Origin: Rossellomorea aquimaris
GTDB taxonomy: Bacteria > Bacillota > Bacilli > Bacillales > Bacillaceae_B
Length of the DNA: 64,000 nucleotides
Direction: 5' to 3'
NCBI RefSeq assembly: GCF_001877785.1
Contig: NZ_MINN01000096.1
Location: 124,001-188,000, forward strand
Notes under the pieces: generated by a model
What the model saw: only the letters and a program-made list of their open reading frames with translations
What the model was told of the DNA's origin: nothing
Databases searched by the model: none
Made by a program: the position numbers and the translations under genes
Shown here: positions 41,546 through 50,117 of the stretch, piece by piece
Position numbering within the stretch: position 1 is the stretch's first letter
Layout of the letters: each line of letters begins with the position of its first letter

Positions 41546-41574
41546 ATCATAACTCCCCTGTAAGGGCGCGTAAA
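41546..41574 (-). promoter_or_regulatory. Candidate promoter of the ruvAB operon
   Basis: Minus-strand TTTACG (41569-41574), 17-bp spacer, TATGAT (41546-41551). No other clear promoter lies between the repeats and ruvA, so the transcript would carry all three hairpins in its leader. Confidence 0.65.
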
Positions 41575-41698
41575 ATCCCGCCGCTCAAAGAAACATCTGT
41601 TCTTATTTTATCAAAAAATGATGGATTGTGAACGGAAATCGGGGAGATAAGTTTCAATTGGTAAAATGAACAAAGCATGTCCTTTAAAAAGAACTTTA

Positions 41699-41745
41699 AA
41701 AAAATAAAAAGCAGCCAGAATCCCGTACCGTTCTGACTGCTGCAT
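41699..41745 (-). terminator. bofC terminator
   Basis: On the minus strand GCAGTCAGAA and TTCTGGCTGC form a stem with one G-T type mismatch, followed by TTTTTATTTTTTT. Confidence 0.87.
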
Positions 41746-41768
41746 TCATCGTATGAAGTTAATGGGTT

Positions 41769-42308
41769 TCATTCCGGGACCGAATACTGTTTAAAGCTTT
41801 CGAGTACCTCTTCGAATTTCTGTTTGGACTTTACGGGGATCCCTTTTATCAATGTCTCATGACTGTTGCTTTCAAGTTTTTGTACATCGATTTGAAAGAA
41901 GGACTGTATGATCTCCGCCTGGCCAGGTTTACCATTAAAGATCGACAGCACACCATTCTCCGAAATTCCGAAGTATCCGTTCGTCTTCAGCAGCGGGGAG
42001 ATATCGTCCACCTGCTTTTGAAAAATGACTTCCTCATCCGTCATATCGATGAGCTGCCAGTCAGCATATGCAGCCCAGAAATCTTCCATGCTCCAGATGG
42101 TCTCCTGAACGATTTCTTCACTGATTTCCCCGTCAAGGTACACTCGTTCAAGCTTCACCGTCACCGTATGAGCCGAAGCCACATCAGCCTGGTCTTCAAT
42201 GACATCTCCCCGGTCGGCAGCCTGCTTTTCTTCTGTATAAAAGAAAGTAAAATAGAATGCACCCAACATAAGCATTACCATAAACACGATCCGAATCTTC
42301 ATCGTCAT
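41769..42308 (-). CDS. bofC: BofC, forespore inhibitor of SpoIVB signalling
   Basis: Secreted forespore protein that delays SpoIVB-triggered processing of pro-sigma-K. N-terminal signal/anchor IRIVFMVMLMLGAFYFTFFY, then two small domains; TVTVKLERVYLDGEISEEIV and the C-terminal GIPVKSKQKFEEVLESFKQY match the family. Start chosen at ATG 42306-42308 (179 residues), 6 nt after GAGGTG. Its targets' effectors SpoIVFA and SpoIVFB are encoded 17 kb away in the same window. Confidence 0.9.
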   Translation of the reverse strand: MTMKIRIVFMVMLMLGAFYFTFFYTEEKQAADRGDVIEDQADVASAHTVTVKLERVYLDGEISEEIVQETIWSMEDFWAAYADWQLIDMTDEEVIFQKQVDDISPLLKTNGYFGISENGVLSIFNGKPGQAEIIQSFFQIDVQKLESNSHETLIKGIPVKSKQKFEEVLESFKQYSVPE

Positions 42309-42417
42309 CGTGATCACCTCGTACTCGTTTTATGTCTTTTCTTCAATGATTAGTGTGGCCAAAACCTGTTAAGAATATCCAAACCTCTTATAAATTATTA
42401 TCAATGCACCCGAACAA

Positions 42418-42453
42418 AAAAGATCACCAAAAGAGACCTGCTCTTTTAGTGAC
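42418..42453 (-). terminator. Terminator after the YhcN-like gene
   Basis: On the minus strand GGTCAC-AAAAGAG pairs with CTCTTTT-GTGATC, then TTTTTT. Confidence 0.82.
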
Positions 42454-42461
42454 CTTTATTT

Positions 42462-43202
42462 TCACTGATTGTTCTTCAGTGACTTTAACATATTGTGGAT
42501 ATCCAGGTTGATGGCTTCGAACGGTCCGCCGTCACGGAGGTCATTATCGATGTTCCTCACGCGGCTGAATGTCCCTTCATCCACTACAACCGATACAGAT
42601 CTGCCGTTAAGATACGGCTTTACGGCTTCTTTAATATTTGACTTCGTTGCTTCTTCTGCCTTCTTACTGTGATCTTGAAGCTCTACAGCAATCAGCACAT
42701 CAGAACCGTATGCCACTGCACGCACATCACTTACATTATCAACCTTCCCGGTAACGTCTCCGATTTTTTCGGCAAGGTCGCCTTCATAAGCTGTATAGTA
42801 CGATCTGTTGGCTTTCCTGGTGTTATCATCCAAATGTCCATGATAATTCGCGTCCCCGTGACTGGCGCGTCCATCCTGTTCAAGGAAGCTCTTATCATAA
42901 TCAGCCAGTGGTGCGGAAGGATTCCTAGGATTTCCGTTCTCATCCTTGACTTGAAGATATTCTCGTTTCTTCTGGCGAATATCTTTCCCTTCCCTGCCGA
43001 CTGCGGAATGATCATACATTTCCGTCAAAGGACCATCCCGGTCATCCTTTTCATCCCCGCCATGGCCTTCATTGGAATAGAACCCCAGTGGTTCATAGGA
43101 ATCCGTATATTTGTTCTGAGCTTCTTCTTCGCCTGTATTACAAGCTGTCAGCCCCAACGTCATTACGGCTGTCAATGGTACCATGAATAATTTTTTATTC
43201 AA
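42462..43202 (-). CDS. YhcN/YlaJ-family sporulation lipoprotein
   Basis: 246-residue lipoprotein: signal NKKLFMVPLTAVMTLG followed by lipobox LTAC. The C-terminal half (AEKIGDVTGKVDNVSDVRAV, YGSDVLIAVEL) matches YhcN/YlaJ lipoproteins of the spore inner membrane, involved in germination and outgrowth. I chose the TTG at 43200-43202, preceded by GGGGGA; the longer frame would put 26 odd residues before the signal peptide. A 7-5-7 palindrome (43230-43248) lies just upstream. Confidence 0.87.
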   Translation of the reverse strand: MNKKLFMVPLTAVMTLGLTACNTGEEEAQNKYTDSYEPLGFYSNEGHGGDEKDDRDGPLTEMYDHSAVGREGKDIRQKKREYLQVKDENGNPRNPSAPLADYDKSFLEQDGRASHGDANYHGHLDDNTRKANRSYYTAYEGDLAEKIGDVTGKVDNVSDVRAVAYGSDVLIAVELQDHSKKAEEATKSNIKEAVKPYLNGRSVSVVVDEGTFSRVRNIDNDLRDGGPFEAINLDIHNMLKSLKNNQ

Positions 43203-43310
43203 TGGTGCTTCCCCCTTCAACCCGCTGATTGAGCATATTACATGCTCATCTTTAGGTTGTGAAAGAGCGGCATTGTTCATTCCTTCTAACAGTTGGTGAG
43301 TTCTCCTACA

Positions 43311-44303
43311 TTATGGGTGCATAAGGCGGTTGATTTCTTGATTCACTTCTTGGGAAAACTGCATCCTTTGTGGAAACTGCCCGATTGTCAGGTGGACGAG
43401 ATAATCCCAGACCCGCTGTTTATAAGCATAATCTTCCCTGAGGAACCGATTCCACTCCCTGAAGATGTCTGTCGGATATAATAATCCAAGGTAAAAGAGG
43501 GGTTGGTCCAGATAAAGATTGTAGGCGCCCATTTGTTTTATTTCATTAAGAGACCAGTCGATATAGGGAAGGATCCGATTGCAAAATTGCAGATCATCCA
43601 TCAAAGGTGTGGATAGGGCCATCAAATCAAAATCGATCATATAAATCCTTCCGTCTGTTCCCCTTAAAAAATTATGATGTGCCACATCTCCGTGTGTAAT
43701 GCAAGACGGCTTCTCTTTTATTTGAAGTGCTTCAATATGTGTGATGGCGCGTCTTCCCCAGTCCAGATAAGTATAAAGATAATATGGCTGGATGAAGGTT
43801 TGAAGGAAGGGGATATTACGTTCAAATTGATTCAGGCGCTTCTTCCACTTTTGTAACCATTTATACCTCGGGAGGTCTTCCAGCCACTTGCCATGCAAAT
43901 TCGCAGTGTAAGCGTGAAATTTCTTAAGTACATATAATACGTCCATCCTGTCCCGTGCATTTCCGTAGCTGATCACGTCGCTTGTTTCAAGCCACATTGC
44001 CAAACCGATGGGCTCACCTTCGAAAATAAGTATTTCTTTTAGGTGAATGGGGTGAAAAGCCAGTACATGGGGGAAATTCTGATGCGCCAGCCTTCTGACC
44101 AGTGTTTCCTGCATGATGAATCTGCTTTGATTCGGGTATTTTTTTACAAACCATTTTCCGCTGGTACCGTGCAGCACCCACTTACCTTCTTTTAATTTTT
44201 CCAGGGATGCGGAATTGTCATTTATTTTATATCTTAAAAAAGAAAGGAGACGATAAGTATAATCGTCTCCTCTCGGATGGATATCAGCTGTCAAGATCAT
44301 CAT
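43311..44303 (-). CDS. CotS/YutH-family spore coat kinase-like protein
   Basis: Aminoglycoside-phosphotransferase fold: HGDVAHHNFLRG (catalytic loop) and MIDFDLM (metal site) are present. CotS-like proteins sit in the spore coat, and this gene directly follows the coat protein gene safA. The best start I see is ATG 44301-44303 (MMILTADIHPRGDDYTYR), overlapping safA by 20 bp, but no good RBS is present. A safA terminator hairpin lies inside the first 25 codons. A later start is possible, so the N-terminus is uncertain. Confidence 0.78.
   Translation of the reverse strand: MMILTADIHPRGDDYTYRLLSFLRYKINDNSASLEKLKEGKWVLHGTSGKWFVKKYPNQSRFIMQETLVRRLAHQNFPHVLAFHPIHLKEILIFEGEPIGLAMWLETSDVISYGNARDRMDVLYVLKKFHAYTANLHGKWLEDLPRYKWLQKWKKRLNQFERNIPFLQTFIQPYYLYTYLDWGRRAITHIEALQIKEKPSCITHGDVAHHNFLRGTDGRIYMIDFDLMALSTPLMDDLQFCNRILPYIDWSLNEIKQMGAYNLYLDQPLFYLGLLYPTDIFREWNRFLREDYAYKQRVWDYLVHLTIGQFPQRMQFSQEVNQEINRLMHP
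44243..44275 (-). terminator. Terminator hairpin within the kinase 5' coding region
   Basis: On the minus strand GGAGACGAT and ATCGTCTCC pair over a 7-nt loop, followed by TTTCTTTTTT. It lies 9 bp after the safA stop. Confidence 0.8.
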
Positions 44304-46266
44304 CTTGGAAGTTTGGCATAGAGAAGGCTCTTGGCCCAAACATCCCTTGACCCATCGGCATACCCTGCCCCGGCATTCCAGGACCATACCCGTACGGGGC
44401 CTGCATTCCTTGAGGCTGCATTCCATATCCTTTAGGCCCGCCGCATCCGCAGTCACCTTTATCTGAGGCTCCCATCACGCCGGACGGCTGACCCATCGGC
44501 CATTGTGCTCCCATCACGCCGGACGGCGGGCCCATCGGGGATTGCGCTCCCATCACTCCGGATGGCGGGCCCATCGGAGATTGCGCTCCCATTACTCCAT
44601 ATGGCTGACCCATCGGAGATTGCGCTCCCATCACTCCGGATGGCGGGCCCATCGGAGATTGCGCTCCCATTACTCCGGATGGTTGACCCATTGGGGATTG
44701 CGCCCCCATGACTCCGGATGGCGGGCCCATCGGAGATTGTGCTCCCATCACTCCGGACGGCTGACCCATCGGGGATTGCGCTCCCATCACACCGGATGGC
44801 TGACCCATCGGCCATTGTCCCGAAGAAGGTGACTCCTCCATCGCTCCCTGGACCTGACCCGGCCACATCGGCTGGCCATGCATACCTCCAGGGAAACCTG
44901 ATCCAGGCATTACAGGAGATACCGGGTAGCAATTGTCGTAAGGCATCCCTTGCCACGGCCCCTGTGAAGGCATTTGAACAGATGGATAGCCATCGCCCTC
45001 ATCTGAAGCACCCATCACGCCGGATGGCTGACCCATCGGGGATTGTGCTCCCATCACGCCGGACGGCTGACCCATTGGGGATTGTGCTCCCATCACGCCG
45101 GACGGCTGACCCATCGGGGATTGTGCTCCCATCACGCCGGACGGCTGACCCATTGGGCATTGTGCTCCCATCACACCGGACGGCTGACCCATTGGGGATT
45201 GTGCTCCCATCACACCGTATGGCTGACCCATTGGGGATTGCGCTCCCATCACACCGTATGGCTGACCCATCGGGGATTGCGCTCCCATCACACCGTATGG
45301 CTGACCCATCGGGGATTGCGCTCCCATCACTCCCGAAGGCTGACCCATCGGGCTTTGGTGCGGCATGTAAGGCATCATTGAAGATTCATCATCATCGTAG
45401 CCCATCCCTTGAACCATTGGCATTTGCTGCATTCCCGGCATCATAGCACCTTGGACCTGACCACCCGGTCCCATCGGCATCCCGTATCCTGGCTGCATTC
45501 CGTATCCTGGCTGCATTCCTCCATGAGGACCTCCGAAACCGGATCCAGGCATGACAGGTGAAACTGGTACGCAATTACTCGGGTTGAAATACATAGGCTG
45601 ATTGTACCCTCCTTGTGGTTGTGCAGATTGTGCCGGTTGAGCCGGCATTTGCAGACTTTCTTCTTCATCATGGATCCCTTTAACCTGATTTTGCTTTGGC
45701 ATTTCCTTTTTTGGAGATTTTTCATCTTTGACTTGTGGAAGAATATTGGAAGGTTTAGGCGGCATTTTCGGCTGGGCTTTTGGCTGTGGTTTTGGTTTTG
45801 CCTGCTGTATCGGCTTCTGCATTGGTTTTTGCATCGGCTTCTGCATAGGCTGCTGAACCTGCATATTCGCCATATTCATCATGTAATAGTTATTGATATC
45901 GATTTCCGGGATAACTGGCTTAGGCATTTTCGGCGTAAACGGCTTCTGTGCCTCCTTCGGCTTTTCTTTCTTCGGCTCTTCGGCAGCTGGCTGGGTGATC
46001 GGCTTCTGTTCTTTAAAAGGATGCTCGGCTTTAGGCATCTCTTTCATCGGCATTTCCTTCTTTGGCGCTTCCTTGGACCCGAACTTTATCTGCGTTTCTT
46101 TTTTCACGGATCCGCCTGACGCCGGAACTTTAATTTTCATGCCCGGCATAATCATATCAGGGTTCGAAAGCTGGGCATTCATCTGCTTTAACTCTTCGAA
46201 ATTCACACCGTACTTCTTGGCGATTTTCCAAAGAGTGTCCCCTTTTTGTACAATATGGATTTTCAC
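44284..46266 (-). CDS. safA: Spore coat morphogenetic protein SafA, repeat-expanded
   Basis: Coat assembly hub that binds cortex peptidoglycan. N-terminal LysM domain (HIVQKGDTLWKIAKKYGVNF to MKIKVPAS, residues 3-49), then a Lys/Pro-rich linker (50-200), then a Met/Pro/Gly-rich half. That half holds two arrays of nine 13-residue units of SPMGQPSGVMGAQ type (about 305-421 and 485-600), each ending in GASD(E/K)GD. 660 residues, against 387 in B. subtilis. Start is a GTG (46264-46266) 8 nt after AGGAGGG. A sigma-E-like promoter is about 80 bp upstream. Confidence 0.93.
   Translation of the reverse strand: MKIHIVQKGDTLWKIAKKYGVNFEELKQMNAQLSNPDMIMPGMKIKVPASGGSVKKETQIKFGSKEAPKKEMPMKEMPKAEHPFKEQKPITQPAAEEPKKEKPKEAQKPFTPKMPKPVIPEIDINNYYMMNMANMQVQQPMQKPMQKPMQKPIQQAKPKPQPKAQPKMPPKPSNILPQVKDEKSPKKEMPKQNQVKGIHDEEESLQMPAQPAQSAQPQGGYNQPMYFNPSNCVPVSPVMPGSGFGGPHGGMQPGYGMQPGYGMPMGPGGQVQGAMMPGMQQMPMVQGMGYDDDESSMMPYMPHQSPMGQPSGVMGAQSPMGQPYGVMGAQSPMGQPYGVMGAQSPMGQPYGVMGAQSPMGQPSGVMGAQCPMGQPSGVMGAQSPMGQPSGVMGAQSPMGQPSGVMGAQSPMGQPSGVMGASDEGDGYPSVQMPSQGPWQGMPYDNCYPVSPVMPGSGFPGGMHGQPMWPGQVQGAMEESPSSGQWPMGQPSGVMGAQSPMGQPSGVMGAQSPMGPPSGVMGAQSPMGQPSGVMGAQSPMGPPSGVMGAQSPMGQPYGVMGAQSPMGPPSGVMGAQSPMGPPSGVMGAQWPMGQPSGVMGASDKGDCGCGGPKGYGMQPQGMQAPYGYGPGMPGQGMPMGQGMFGPRAFSMPNFQDDDLDS
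44467..44814 (-). repeat. safA internal repeat array 2 (9 x 39 bp)
   Basis: Nine 39-bp units encoding PMG(Q/P)P(S/Y)GVMGAQ(S/W). Q/P alternation at one position is by single-base change. Confidence 0.92.
45007..45354 (-). repeat. safA internal repeat array 1 (9 x 39 bp)
   Basis: Nine 39-bp units encoding SPMGQP(S/Y)GVMGAQ; one unit begins CPMGQ, adding a cysteine. Confidence 0.92.
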
Positions 46267-46342
46267 TCTTATTTCCCTCCTCAGGCATAAGTCTATATAT
46301 CCTATGACAAGATAGGCAAATTGCTAATCATCTACATAAAAA

Positions 46343-46369
46343 CATATGAACTGGCGAAAAAAAATATAC
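46343..46369 (-). promoter_or_regulatory. Candidate sigma-E promoter of safA
   Basis: Minus-strand -35 GTATATT (46363-46369), 14-bp spacer, -10 CATATG followed by TT (46343-46348). It matches the mother-cell sigma-E pattern and the known timing of safA. Confidence 0.65.
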
Positions 46370-46410
46370 CTGCATGCAGCCGTAAACGCTTAAATCAAAA
46401 GGAATCCATA

Positions 46411-46446
46411 TAAAAAAGCAGAACAATTTTTTTGCTCTGCTTTTTT
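46411..46446 (-). terminator. nadA terminator
   Basis: AAAAAGCAGA/TCTGCTTTTT stem with an A/T-rich centre, T-run on the minus strand. Confidence 0.85.
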
Positions 46447-46478
46447 ACATTAGAAAAAAAGGAGTGTAATGATCCCCT

Positions 46479-47585
46479 CTACACACGTGCCAGCATTCGA
46501 TCTAAAGCCAGTATGGCACCGTCTGAGACATCTTTCCCTACCTTGATTATATTTTGAGGTGTTTTCTCCATGACTTTCTCCAATGACCAGAGTAAGTGAG
46601 GCAAATCGATTCTGTTCATCGTCAGGCAGGGGCACATATAGGGATTAAGAGAAATGATTTGCTTGTCGGGATGCTGTTTTATCAGCCTCTTAACAAGGTT
46701 CATTTCTGTTCCGATTGCCCAGGAAGAGCCCCCCGGTGCATTCTTGATCGTTTCGATGATGAACTTCGTGCTTCCGTTCATATCCGATTTTTCAACTACT
46801 TCCCGCCGGCATTCCGGATGAACGATGATTTTCATGTCCGGGTGCGTGTTCCGCACCTGTTCAATGTTTTTTTCGGTGAAATTCTCATGAACGGAGCAGT
46901 GACCCTTCCATAGTATCACTTTAATTCCGGCCGTCTCACCTTCATGGATCAGACTGTTTTGTGCCGGATCCCAGATTGCCATTTCACTTTCTTGCACACC
47001 GAGATCTGCCGCAGTGTTCCTTCCCAGGTGCTGATCGGGGAGGAACAAGATGCGTTCCTTCTCGCCAAGAGCCCATTTCACCATTTTATGCGCGTTTGAT
47101 GATGTGACTGTGGCTCCGCCGTTCATTCCGACGAAGCTTTTGATGGCAGCGGTTGAATTGACATAAGTAAGCGGGATGATCGTATCCCCTAATGAATCCC
47201 GAAGATTTGCCCAGGCTCTTTCTGTCTGATGGATGTCGGCCATATCCGCCATTGAACAACCTGCCCTCATATCGGGGAGGATGACCTGCTGATAATCCCC
47301 CGTCAGAATATCGGCTGTTTCCGCCATGAAATGAACGCCGCAGAATACGATGAATTCCGCTTCCGAGTTCTCTGATGAGATTTGAGCAAGCTGCAGGGAA
47401 TCCCCCACTGCATCGGCAAATTGAATAACTTCATCCTTCTGATAATGGTGACCGGGTATGAACAGTCGTTTTCCCAGCGTCCTTTTGATCTCACGCACCC
47501 TCATTTCCATTTCCTGCTGCGTAAGGGTGGTAATGGATTCAGGAAGTGTACCTGCTTCTGCCGTCAGTTCTTCAAGTAATCTCAT
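46479..47585 (-). CDS. nadA: Quinolinate synthase NadA
   Basis: [4Fe-4S] enzyme condensing iminoaspartate with DHAP to quinolinate. It is the longer Bacillus form (368 residues); cluster cysteines are in [20 protein letters not shown]-type and [11 protein letters not shown] segments, with [12 protein letters not shown] near the N-terminus. The ATG at 47583-47585 overlaps the nadC stop as TGATG, with AGGAGG upstream. Third gene of nadBCA. The Fe-S cluster is likely supplied with sulfur by the divergent NifS. Confidence 0.96.
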   Translation of the reverse strand: MRLLEELTAEAGTLPESITTLTQQEMEMRVREIKRTLGKRLFIPGHHYQKDEVIQFADAVGDSLQLAQISSENSEAEFIVFCGVHFMAETADILTGDYQQVILPDMRAGCSMADMADIHQTERAWANLRDSLGDTIIPLTYVNSTAAIKSFVGMNGGATVTSSNAHKMVKWALGEKERILFLPDQHLGRNTAADLGVQESEMAIWDPAQNSLIHEGETAGIKVILWKGHCSVHENFTEKNIEQVRNTHPDMKIIVHPECRREVVEKSDMNGSTKFIIETIKNAPGGSSWAIGTEMNLVKRLIKQHPDKQIISLNPYMCPCLTMNRIDLPHLLWSLEKVMEKTPQNIIKVGKDVSDGAILALDRMLARV

Positions 47586-48433
47586 CAACACTCAACCTCC
47601 TGCCTTAAAACTCTCGCGCTTATATCCAAAGATTTCACTGAATGAGTCAGATATCCGAGGGATATGTATCCGACCCCGGTGGATGCATAATCGCTCAGGT
47701 TTTCTTCCGTGATCCCGCCTGAAGCCTCCGTGATCATACCGGCCGGCACGCGCGGCAGCCACTCCCTGATTTGATGCGGGCTGCAGTTATCAAACATGAT
47801 GATGTCAGCGCCGCTCTCGACAGCCTCGATCAACCCCTCTTCGCTTTCGATCTCCACTTCAATTTTCACTGTATGACCGCAGTGCTGTTTTGCTTTTTCC
47901 ACTGCGGCAGCGATCGAGCCTGCGAATGAAATGTGGTTATCTTTCAACATGACGGCATCATACAGACCCATCCTGTGATTGAATCCCCCTCCGGCCCGGA
48001 CGGCATACTTCTCCAGCATCCTGAGTCCCGGTGTCGTTTTCCTTGTATCACAAATCCTGACTCCGCTTCCTTCCACTTTCCGAACCGCTCTTTTCACAGA
48101 AGTCGCTATACCGCTCATTCGCTGGATAAGATTCAACACCACCCGCTCTCCCTGCAGAAGCGTCCTCATACTTCCGCTTACCTTGGCGATCAGCTGCCCT
48201 TCCTTCACCTCATCGCCATCTTCGACATGAACCTCTGCAGAGGCTGCAGGATTCAATAACCTAAAGACCGTTTCAATCACCGCTCTGCCGCAAAAGACAC
48301 CGTCTTCTTTGACCAATAAGTAAAAACTGCCCTGATCGCTCTCCGCAAAAACACTCTCGGATGACAGGTCACCGTCACCCAGATCTTCTTTCAAAAATTC
48401 TTCAAGCATAGATTTTAATTTGATGTTGTTCAT
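47585..48433 (-). CDS. nadC: Nicotinate-nucleotide pyrophosphorylase (carboxylating)
   Basis: Converts quinolinate and PRPP to nicotinate mononucleotide. Typical motifs [42 protein letters not shown] and the C-terminal [11 protein letters not shown] are present. 282 residues. Starts within nadB (32-bp overlap), with AAGGTGG 7 nt before the ATG, and is coupled to nadA. Confidence 0.97.
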   Translation of the reverse strand: MNNIKLKSMLEEFLKEDLGDGDLSSESVFAESDQGSFYLLVKEDGVFCGRAVIETVFRLLNPAASAEVHVEDGDEVKEGQLIAKVSGSMRTLLQGERVVLNLIQRMSGIATSVKRAVRKVEGSGVRICDTRKTTPGLRMLEKYAVRAGGGFNHRMGLYDAVMLKDNHISFAGSIAAAVEKAKQHCGHTVKIEVEIESEEGLIEAVESGADIIMFDNCSPHQIREWLPRVPAGMITEASGGITEENLSDYASTGVGYISLGYLTHSVKSLDISARVLRQEVEC

Positions 48434-49988
48434 CCTGTACCACCTTCAACTGATGATTTTCATTCTGTAAAAAAAGGGACCGTTTAAACCAGTCTTCATT
48501 ATTTTCAATGGGATAATCAGAACGGATATGCCCTCCCCTGCTTTCCGTCCTCAACAGGGCGGATTGTGTGATCAGCATGCTGACCACCCACATCAGGTAA
48601 AGCTGGATTTCTTCTCTGTACATGTGGTCGAGCTCTTCCTCAAATGTGAAAGCCTGAGCCTTCAGCCATTCTAAATGACTTGAAAGATCCACCCGATTCC
48701 TTATGATTCCTGCATCCCTCATCATCCGCTCTTTAAGCTCCTGCCGGGTAAAAGTGATTTCTGGACGATGTTGTCTCTGTTCCGGATTTCTATAGGACGT
48801 CGTCCATGAATTTTCGGTTCGTTCCGCAGAGGTCAGATGCCTTGCCAGCCTTTCTCCAAAGACAAGACCTTCAAGCAGGGAATTTGACGCCAGCCGGTTT
48901 GCCCCATGCAGGCCGGTGCAGGCAGCTTCTCCGATTGCATAGAGACCTTCTACTGTTGTTTTTCCATCTTCATCCGTCACAATCCCGCCCATTGTAAAAT
49001 GACATCCAGGGGTGACGGGAATTTTACCTTGTGTCAGGGAGATTCCATGGTGTTTACACATATTCGTAATCGAAGGGAACTTCGATTCGAAATCTTTTAC
49101 GGGATTGATATCAAGAAACACCTTTCTCCCTTCCAATATTTCTTTGTTCATCCTTTCAGCGACGATATGCCGGGGGGCAAGCTCCATCTGAGGGTGGATA
49201 CCTTCCATGATCCGATCGCCGGCATCATTGATAAGAATGGCCCCTTCACCCCTCACTGCTTCTGAAATGAGTCCGCCTGTTTTTCCGCCAAGCGAAAGCA
49301 GTGTCGGATGAAACTGAATGAATTCCATGTCAGTAAGTTCCGCCCCGGCCAGAAAAGCCAGAGCCATTCCGTCCCCCGTTACCTCAGGTGCATTGCTGCT
49401 CACCGAATAAAGTGAGCCAGCTCCGCCGGTGGCCAGTACGACATGATGGGCGGCATAACTTGCTATGGATCCATCCCCTTTCTTTGTTTTCACCCCGCAG
49501 CAGCGGCCCCTTTCATTCCTGATCAGTTCGTAAACCATTTCACCCTGTACAAGCCTGACTTTTTCCGTCAGTGAGGCCAAAAAATATTCAATGAGATATT
49601 TACCCGTCTGATCGCCGCCGCTGTGAAGGATCCTGGGCTGACTGTGCGCCCCTTCTATTCCGAGAGCAAGATTTCCTTCACTCCTCCTGTCGAACGGTGC
49701 GCCCTCATTAATCAAGCATTCTATTATTCTCTTCCCATCGCGAATGACGTTTTCCACTGTCTCCGGAGACTGATGAAAGCAGCCTGCGATTATTGTGTCC
49801 TTTACATGAAGATCAACTGTATCCTTTTTCCCCACCGGTGCCGCTATCCCGCCCTGTGCAAGATATGAATTGCTGTCCGTCACGTGATTCTTTGTGATAA
49901 TCATCACATTCAGCTGGTCCTGAAGCCGGCGGGCAAGCTGAAGCGCCGCAATTCCGCTTCCCGCTATGATTACATCATATTTGAGCAT
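48402..49988 (-). CDS. nadB: L-aspartate oxidase NadB
   Basis: FAD enzyme oxidising L-aspartate to iminoaspartate, the first step of de novo NAD synthesis. N-terminal dinucleotide fold (VIIAGSGIAALQLARRL), the SYLAQGGIAAP loop, HPTLL and the FAD-closing segment ASNSLLEGLVFG are visible. 528 residues. First gene of nadBCA; its promoter region is shared with the divergent nifS-niaR unit. Confidence 0.96.
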   Translation of the reverse strand: MLKYDVIIAGSGIAALQLARRLQDQLNVMIITKNHVTDSNSYLAQGGIAAPVGKKDTVDLHVKDTIIAGCFHQSPETVENVIRDGKRIIECLINEGAPFDRRSEGNLALGIEGAHSQPRILHSGGDQTGKYLIEYFLASLTEKVRLVQGEMVYELIRNERGRCCGVKTKKGDGSIASYAAHHVVLATGGAGSLYSVSSNAPEVTGDGMALAFLAGAELTDMEFIQFHPTLLSLGGKTGGLISEAVRGEGAILINDAGDRIMEGIHPQMELAPRHIVAERMNKEILEGRKVFLDINPVKDFESKFPSITNMCKHHGISLTQGKIPVTPGCHFTMGGIVTDEDGKTTVEGLYAIGEAACTGLHGANRLASNSLLEGLVFGERLARHLTSAERTENSWTTSYRNPEQRQHRPEITFTRQELKERMMRDAGIIRNRVDLSSHLEWLKAQAFTFEEELDHMYREEIQLYLMWVVSMLITQSALLRTESRGGHIRSDYPIENNEDWFKRSLFLQNENHQLKVVQDEQHQIKIYA

Positions 49989-50014
49989 ATGAAAATCCTC
50001 CTGTTTATTTACAG

Positions 50015-50049
50015 GTGTCTTGACACATATATTTACACATTATTAAACT
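50015..50049. promoter_or_regulatory. NiaR-type operator and nifS promoter in the nadB-nifS gap
   Basis: A perfect palindrome GTGTC-TT-GACAC (50015-50026) sits in the 130-bp divergent gap. It contains the plus-strand -35 TTGACA (50020-50025), which has TAAACT 18 bp on (50044-50049) for nifS. NiaR binding is inferred from the niaR gene in the unit. Confidence 0.7.
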
Positions 50050-50117
50050 ATTTACAAGAGTTTTTTTATTCATGATGAAAAGATCGCTGACTTTGGTTCA
50101 TTAAAGGAGAATGAGAA

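Noticed and set aside
44503-45446. Long plus-strand frames opposite safA rich in H, S and R
   Set aside because: They are antisense shadows of the 39-bp safA repeat, whose length is a multiple of three and so keeps all frames open.
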